A model generated the notes under the pieces. It saw only the letters and a program-made list of their open reading frames with translations, did no database searches and was not told where the DNA came from. Positions 5,999-8,442 of a stretch of 8,442 bases of DNA are shown one piece after another. The position numbers and the translations under genes are program-made. This DNA comes from UBA9732 sp963649615. Lineage in GTDB: Bacteria; Spirochaetota; Spirochaetia; Sphaerochaetales; Sphaerochaetaceae. The number at the start of each line of letters is the position of its first letter. Within the stretch, counting starts at the first letter, position 1. The stretch covers positions 1-8,442 of the forward strand of contig CAVJIN010000057.1 in NCBI GenBank assembly GCA_963649615.1, written 5' to 3'.

Positions 5999-6022
5999 AT
6001 CAATTCTTTTCATTTGGATCAA
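5994..6022 (-). promoter_or_regulatory. Methyltransferase promoter with GATC inside the -35 box
   Basis: On the minus strand, TTGATC (6022-6017, 4/6) and TATTAT (5999-5994, 5/6) are separated by exactly 17 bases, with a start expected near 5987. The last four bases of the -35 box (6020-6017) are GATC, the predicted target of the methyltransferase it drives. Methylation there could lower promoter strength and give autoregulation. The -10 overlaps that of the opposing endonuclease promoter. Confidence 0.65.
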
Positions 6023-6070
6023 GGGTTTTCCGATTAATGTACCTGTGATACCATTTCTTTAGGGAACTAA

Positions 6071-7447
6071 ATGAATTACGATAAAGCAGAAGAAAGAATA
6101 CTTGAAAAAGCACGACTCCTTGAACATAAAAGTATTAGTGATGTTGCTGATGTTCAACTTATGACTTCAGAGGTTGCAGAAGGCAAAACCGGAAAAGGTT
6201 CATTTGGACAATTTCTTGAAGAAGCATATTTTGGAATACCAAATAACAATAGACCTGAACCAGACTTTTGGCCTATACCTGTTGAATTGAAAGCAGCACC
6301 ATTGAAACTGTCTGAAAAAACAAATTCTCTTGTCCCAAAGGAAAGAATTGTTCTCGGAATTATCAATTACAATGAATTGGTAACCGAATCCTTTGAAACA
6401 TCACACTTCAAGTTGAAAAATGAGACAATTCTTATTGTTTGGTATTTATATGATAAATTATTGGAAAACAAAGATATCAAGATTGATCTGGCTGACTTTT
6501 GGAGGTGCATTCAAGAGGATGGAACTCAAATCCGAGAAGATTGGAATAAAATATTTGAAAAAGTGAAATCCGGTCATGCTGAGGAAATATCTGAAGGAGA
6601 CACTCTTTTCCTTGGAGCATGTACAAAAGGCGCCACAACAGAAACATCATATCGTTCACAGCCATATTCTTCAGTTAAAGCTAAACAGCGAGCATTCTGT
6701 TTCAAGATATCCTACGTAAATCACATATATGAGACACTTAAAGCCAGACAGCAAAACAGATTTAATCAGACAAGATTTCTTGCAAATGGTAGCAATCTAT
6801 CCATAGAGGAAACTGTCACAACCCTTTTTGCTCCTTATATAGGAATAACATCTGCAAAACTTGGAAAAATGTTAAATATTGAATCGTCCGCAAAATCAAG
6901 GTTTGCTTTATATGCGAGAGCAATTCTTGGCTATTCAGAAAAAAATAAATCCTTCTATGAGTTTGATGCTGCAAATATTCAGATTAAGACAATAAGACTG
7001 GAAAAGAACGGAAAGCCTAAAGAAGACATGTCTTTCAAGAATATAAAATTTAAGGAAATAATAAGCCAAGAATGGGAAGACAGTGATTTGTATCAGGAAC
7101 TTGTATCAAAGTTCATCTTTGTAGTTTTCAGGAAAACGCAGGATGAAAAAGATTATTACATTGAGAAGGTTAAATTCTGGAATATGCCTGAATCTGATTT
7201 GGATACAGTTCAAGAAGTTTGGGAGAAAACAAAGTTAAGGTCATTGTTAAAAGAGTTTTATAATCTGCCAAAGAAATCAGAGAATCCAATTATTCATGTT
7301 AGAACCAAAGGAAAAGACAGCTCTGATTTAACAGAAACTGCAGATGGTTCATTGATTACAAAAAGATGCTTCTTTCTTAATAATACCTATATTGCAAGTA
7401 TACTAAGAGCAGAAAATAGACAAAAGGAGTGGAAATTATCCGAATAA
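6071..7447 (+). CDS. Type II restriction endonuclease, Sau3AI/MutH-like, predicted GATC
   Basis: A 458-aa restriction enzyme predicted to cleave unmethylated DNA at the site protected by its divergent methyltransferase. The N-terminal domain has the MutH/Sau3AI signature: KGSFGQFLEEAYFG (42-55) with E50, then D65 and E72-L-K74 in PEPDFWPIPVELK, forming the D-(x)6-E-x-K centre. The C-terminal half (from about 240) repeats the fold without the centre: FAPYIG (253-258), the segment IQIKTIRLEKNGKPKEDMSF (303-322) and ITKRCFFLNNTYI (429-441). This matches the pseudo-dimer known for Sau3AI, with a catalytic and a regulatory DNA-binding half. Sau3AI itself is slightly longer. The ATG at 6071 has AGGGA five bases upstream. 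An IS3 orfA starts 28 bases past the stop, so the last few codons may have been altered by that insertion, though the conserved part looks complete. GATC specificity is inferred from the family. Confidence 0.92.
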   Translation: MNYDKAEERILEKARLLEHKSISDVADVQLMTSEVAEGKTGKGSFGQFLEEAYFGIPNNNRPEPDFWPIPVELKAAPLKLSEKTNSLVPKERIVLGIINYNELVTESFETSHFKLKNETILIVWYLYDKLLENKDIKIDLADFWRCIQEDGTQIREDWNKIFEKVKSGHAEEISEGDTLFLGACTKGATTETSYRSQPYSSVKAKQRAFCFKISYVNHIYETLKARQQNRFNQTRFLANGSNLSIEETVTTLFAPYIGITSAKLGKMLNIESSAKSRFALYARAILGYSEKNKSFYEFDAANIQIKTIRLEKNGKPKEDMSFKNIKFKEIISQEWEDSDLYQELVSKFIFVVFRKTQDEKDYYIEKVKFWNMPESDLDTVQEVWEKTKLRSLLKEFYNLPKKSENPIIHVRTKGKDSSDLTETADGSLITKRCFFLNNTYIASILRAENRQKEWKLSE

Positions 7448-7475
7448 GAGCTACCATACAAGAGGAGAAACGTGT

Positions 7476-7757
7476 ATGGGTAGAAAGAAAAAGACCTACA
7501 GCGATGAGTTCAAAAGGAAATGCATCCTTGAGCTCTTAGACGGAAAGCCATTTAGTGAAGTGGCTGCATCAAACAATCTGGCACCAAGTACTCTATCAGA
7601 TTGGAAAAAAGCCTTTGTAGAAGGAACCTTTAGTAAGAAAGCCAAACAGGCGGAGAAAGAGACAGAAGAGTACAAGACAAAGTATCTGAAGGCCATGGAA
7701 GTCATAGGCAAGAAGGAAATGGAGATAGAGCTGTTAAAAAAAGCTCAGCGCCTCTGA
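7476..7757 (+). CDS. IS3-family transposase orfA (helix-turn-helix protein)
   Basis: A 93-aa protein with the N-terminal helix-turn-helix of IS3 OrfA: a basic start (MGRKKKTYSDEFKRKCI), then EVAASNNLAPSTLSDWKKAF (29-48) as the DNA-binding unit. A Lys/Glu-rich C-terminal coiled coil, including a leucine-zipper-like IELLKKAQRL end, normally supports multimerisation. OrfA alone binds the element ends and regulates transposition; fused to OrfB by frameshifting it gives the active transposase. AGAGGAG lies eight bases before the ATG at 7476. The run A7 at 7736-7742 near the end of the gene allows the -1 shift. The gene is intact, but its partner is truncated. Confidence 0.92.
   Translation: MGRKKKTYSDEFKRKCILELLDGKPFSEVAASNNLAPSTLSDWKKAFVEGTFSKKAKQAEKETEEYKTKYLKAMEVIGKKEMEIELLKKAQRL
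7736..7742 (+). promoter_or_regulatory. A7 slippery site for -1 frameshifting into orfB
   Basis: The heptamer A AAA AAA sits in the orfA frame five codons before its stop. Slipping back one base yields a continuous frame (SSAPLNRKEDLW...) that runs into orfB without a stop until 8216. Programmed -1 frameshifting at A-runs is the normal way IS3 elements make the OrfAB transposase. Confidence 0.7.
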
Positions 7758-8218
7758 ATAGAAAAGAAGACTTATGGACCCTTATTGATGAGAAAAGCAA
7801 GATTCTCACAGTAAGGGAACAATGCTCAATCTTAGGGCTTTCCAGAAGCGTGTACTACCAGAAGAGAAGCTCAGACAAGGATGATTATCTCTGTAAACTT
7901 AAGGAAGAGGCTAAGTCCATCCACGATAAGCATTGTGATATTATTCTTAATGAATGGACTGACTTCTCTACCTATGGCTATATAAAGATGTCAAATCACC
8001 TTCTAAGGAAGGGCTATGAATGGGCCACAGAACATGCTATTAGAAGAATCTACAAGGAGTTAAATCTTCATGGTGTAGCTCCAAGGTTCATTACTACAAG
8101 AGCTTCTAAAGGCTATGGGAAGTATCCATACCTTCTTAGAAATAGGAAGATTAGGTATGTAAATGAGGTCTGGGCAACAGATATCACTTACATAAAGCTT
8201 GGGGACAAGATGGTGTAA
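7742..8218 (+). pseudogene. IS3-family transposase orfB, truncated after the first catalytic Asp
   Basis: This is the -1 frame relative to orfA. It contains the IS3 OrfB N-terminal pattern (ILGLSRSVYYQKR), the HTH_21-like region STYGYIKMSNHLLRKGYEWATEHAIRRIYKELN, and the start of the DDE integrase core, VNEVWATDITYIK. The Asp at codon 8180-8182 is the first of the catalytic triad. Eleven residues later the frame meets TAA at 8216, at KLGDKMV, where intact relatives continue into the rest of the core. The second Asp and the Glu, well over 100 residues in all, are missing, so the product cannot be an active transposase. A GTG at 7850 is the first conventional start, but expression through the slippery site is more likely. 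The break coincides with repeats resembling another element's end. Confidence 0.85.
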
Positions 8219-8264
8219 AAGTCAACATAAAAATGTAGATTTATGGCAGTCAAAAATGTAGGAT
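8214..8264 (+). repeat. Two imperfect direct repeats at the IS3 break, possible IS21-type end
   Basis: Copy one at 8221-8240 (GTCAACATAAAAATGTAGAT) and copy two at 8249-8264 (GTCAAAAATGTAGGAT) share GTCAA and AAAATGTAG. They begin just after a TGTAAAA at 8214 where orfB homology stops. Multiple short repeats near a terminus starting with TG are typical of IS21-family ends. No istA or istB follows within the window, so only an end may remain. The assignment is from memory and weak; the repeats themselves are plain. Confidence 0.4.
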
Positions 8265-8287
8265 GACGGCCCATTAAAAAGAGCCAA

Positions 8288-8328
8288 GGTTCATGAAGGC
8301 AGTTTTGCAAAAACCTCTTACATGAACC
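8288..8328 (-). terminator. Large palindrome, probable terminator of the right-hand gene
   Basis: GGTTCATG (8288-8295) and CATGAACC (8321-8328) are perfect inverted arms, and with small bulges the pairing continues inward to a TTTTGCAAAA centre. It begins 28 bases beyond the stop of the minus-strand gene at 8357. On that strand it is followed, after about six bases, by CTTTTT. A transcription terminator for that gene is the simplest reading; a dyad protein-binding site is an alternative. Confidence 0.5.
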
Positions 8329-8356
8329 ATTTATTTGAGAATGCATTTTAGTCATA

Positions 8357-8442
8357 TTATTCTTTAAACATCTCAGAATCCGCAAGACTCTTTACAGCCA
8401 AAATAGCCGTTTCATAAAGCACATCTTCTTCTAAAATACGAG
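8357..8442 (-). CDS. C-terminal end of an unidentified gene, cut by the window edge
   Basis: The minus-strand frame open from the window edge reads 27 residues, RILEEDVLYETAILAVKSLA followed by DSEMFKE, to a TAA at 8357. The mix of acidic and aliphatic residues suits an amphipathic helix at the end of a soluble protein. A terminator-like palindrome follows. The piece is too short to assign, and a chance open frame of this length is possible. Confidence 0.4.
   Translation of the reverse strand, partial: RILEEDVLYETAILAVKSLADSEMFKE

Larger units (their letters stand above)
7476..8215 (+). mobile_element. IS3-family insertion sequence remnant
   Basis: The segment holds a complete orfA and a truncated orfB in the -1 frame, the standard IS3 plan. 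I find no terminal inverted repeat: only 28 bases separate the endonuclease stop from orfA, so the left end is either inside the endonuclease 3' end or lost. The right part is missing from shortly after the first catalytic Asp. The element should be unable to move by itself. Confidence 0.85.

Noticed and set aside
5975..6022. Longer methyltransferase start at 6022
   Set aside because: The extension overlaps the best promoter and has no ribosome site. The ATG at 5974 has GGAGG and begins right before motif I, as usual for C5 methyltransferases.
6023..6070. Controller (C) protein gene or C-box between the R-M genes
   Set aside because: The gap has no room for a C gene, and no paired GACT/AGTC-type boxes are visible.
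6154..6665. Minus-strand frames opposite the endonuclease
   Set aside because: They lie wholly antisense to a gene with recognisable catalytic motifs, and their translations show no family features.
8188..8385. Minus-strand 65-codon frame
   Set aside because: It crosses the palindrome, the repeats and the orfB end, and no part looks like a conserved protein. It is most likely antisense to element ends.
1..8442. CRISPR arrays, tRNA and rRNA genes
   Set aside because: No regularly spaced repeats of suitable length, no cloverleaf with a TTC arm and no rRNA-like segment seen on either strand.

Overview
The window is an AT-rich defence locus (roughly one third G+C by eye) flanked by mobile-element debris. 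At its centre is a type II restriction-modification pair resembling Sau3AI: a C5-cytosine methyltransferase (minus strand, 4784-5974) and a divergent MutH/Sau3AI-type endonuclease (plus strand, 6071-7447), predicted to act on GATC. Strong GGAGG ribosome sites, the low G+C content and an IS3-type transposase suggest a host-associated anaerobe such as a Treponema-like spirochaete or a Firmicute. Nothing in the window fixes the taxon.

Downstream of the methyltransferase, on the same strand, lies a tightly packed four-gene set. It has its own promoter at 4710-4738, which overlaps a palindrome. The genes encode a 76-aa small protein, a 642-aa GHKL (MutL/Hsp90/MORC-like) ATPase, an unassigned 292-aa protein whose start overlaps the ATPase end, and a 250-aa protein resembling the DUF6339 group that starts one base after the previous stop. 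I infer a GHKL-ATPase defence module coupled to the R-M pair. It is the best candidate here for an undescribed system. MutL/MORC-like ATPases in R-M neighbourhoods are known in general, but the role of this gene combination cannot be read from the sequence.

The 96-bp gap between methyltransferase and endonuclease carries two overlapping, opposed promoter-like sequences. The -35 box of the methyltransferase promoter contains a GATC, the predicted target. This suggests a methylation-sensitive switch that makes methyltransferase first and endonuclease later. GATC is also scarce in the window: seven copies by hand count, against about 26 for the equal-composition word CATG.

Left flank (1-872): a GC-rich segment with nested hairpins ending in a convincing intrinsic terminator, a doubtful 83-codon ORF that may be a frameshifted remnant, a terminator-like hairpin, and a gene-free stretch with three CCTTCAC repeats. 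Right flank (7448-8442): an IS3-family remnant whose orfA and orfB are linked by an A7 slippery run, with orfB cut off just after the first catalytic Asp. Next come a junction with repeats suggestive of an IS21-type end, a large palindrome, and the last 27 codons of a minus-strand gene leaving the window.
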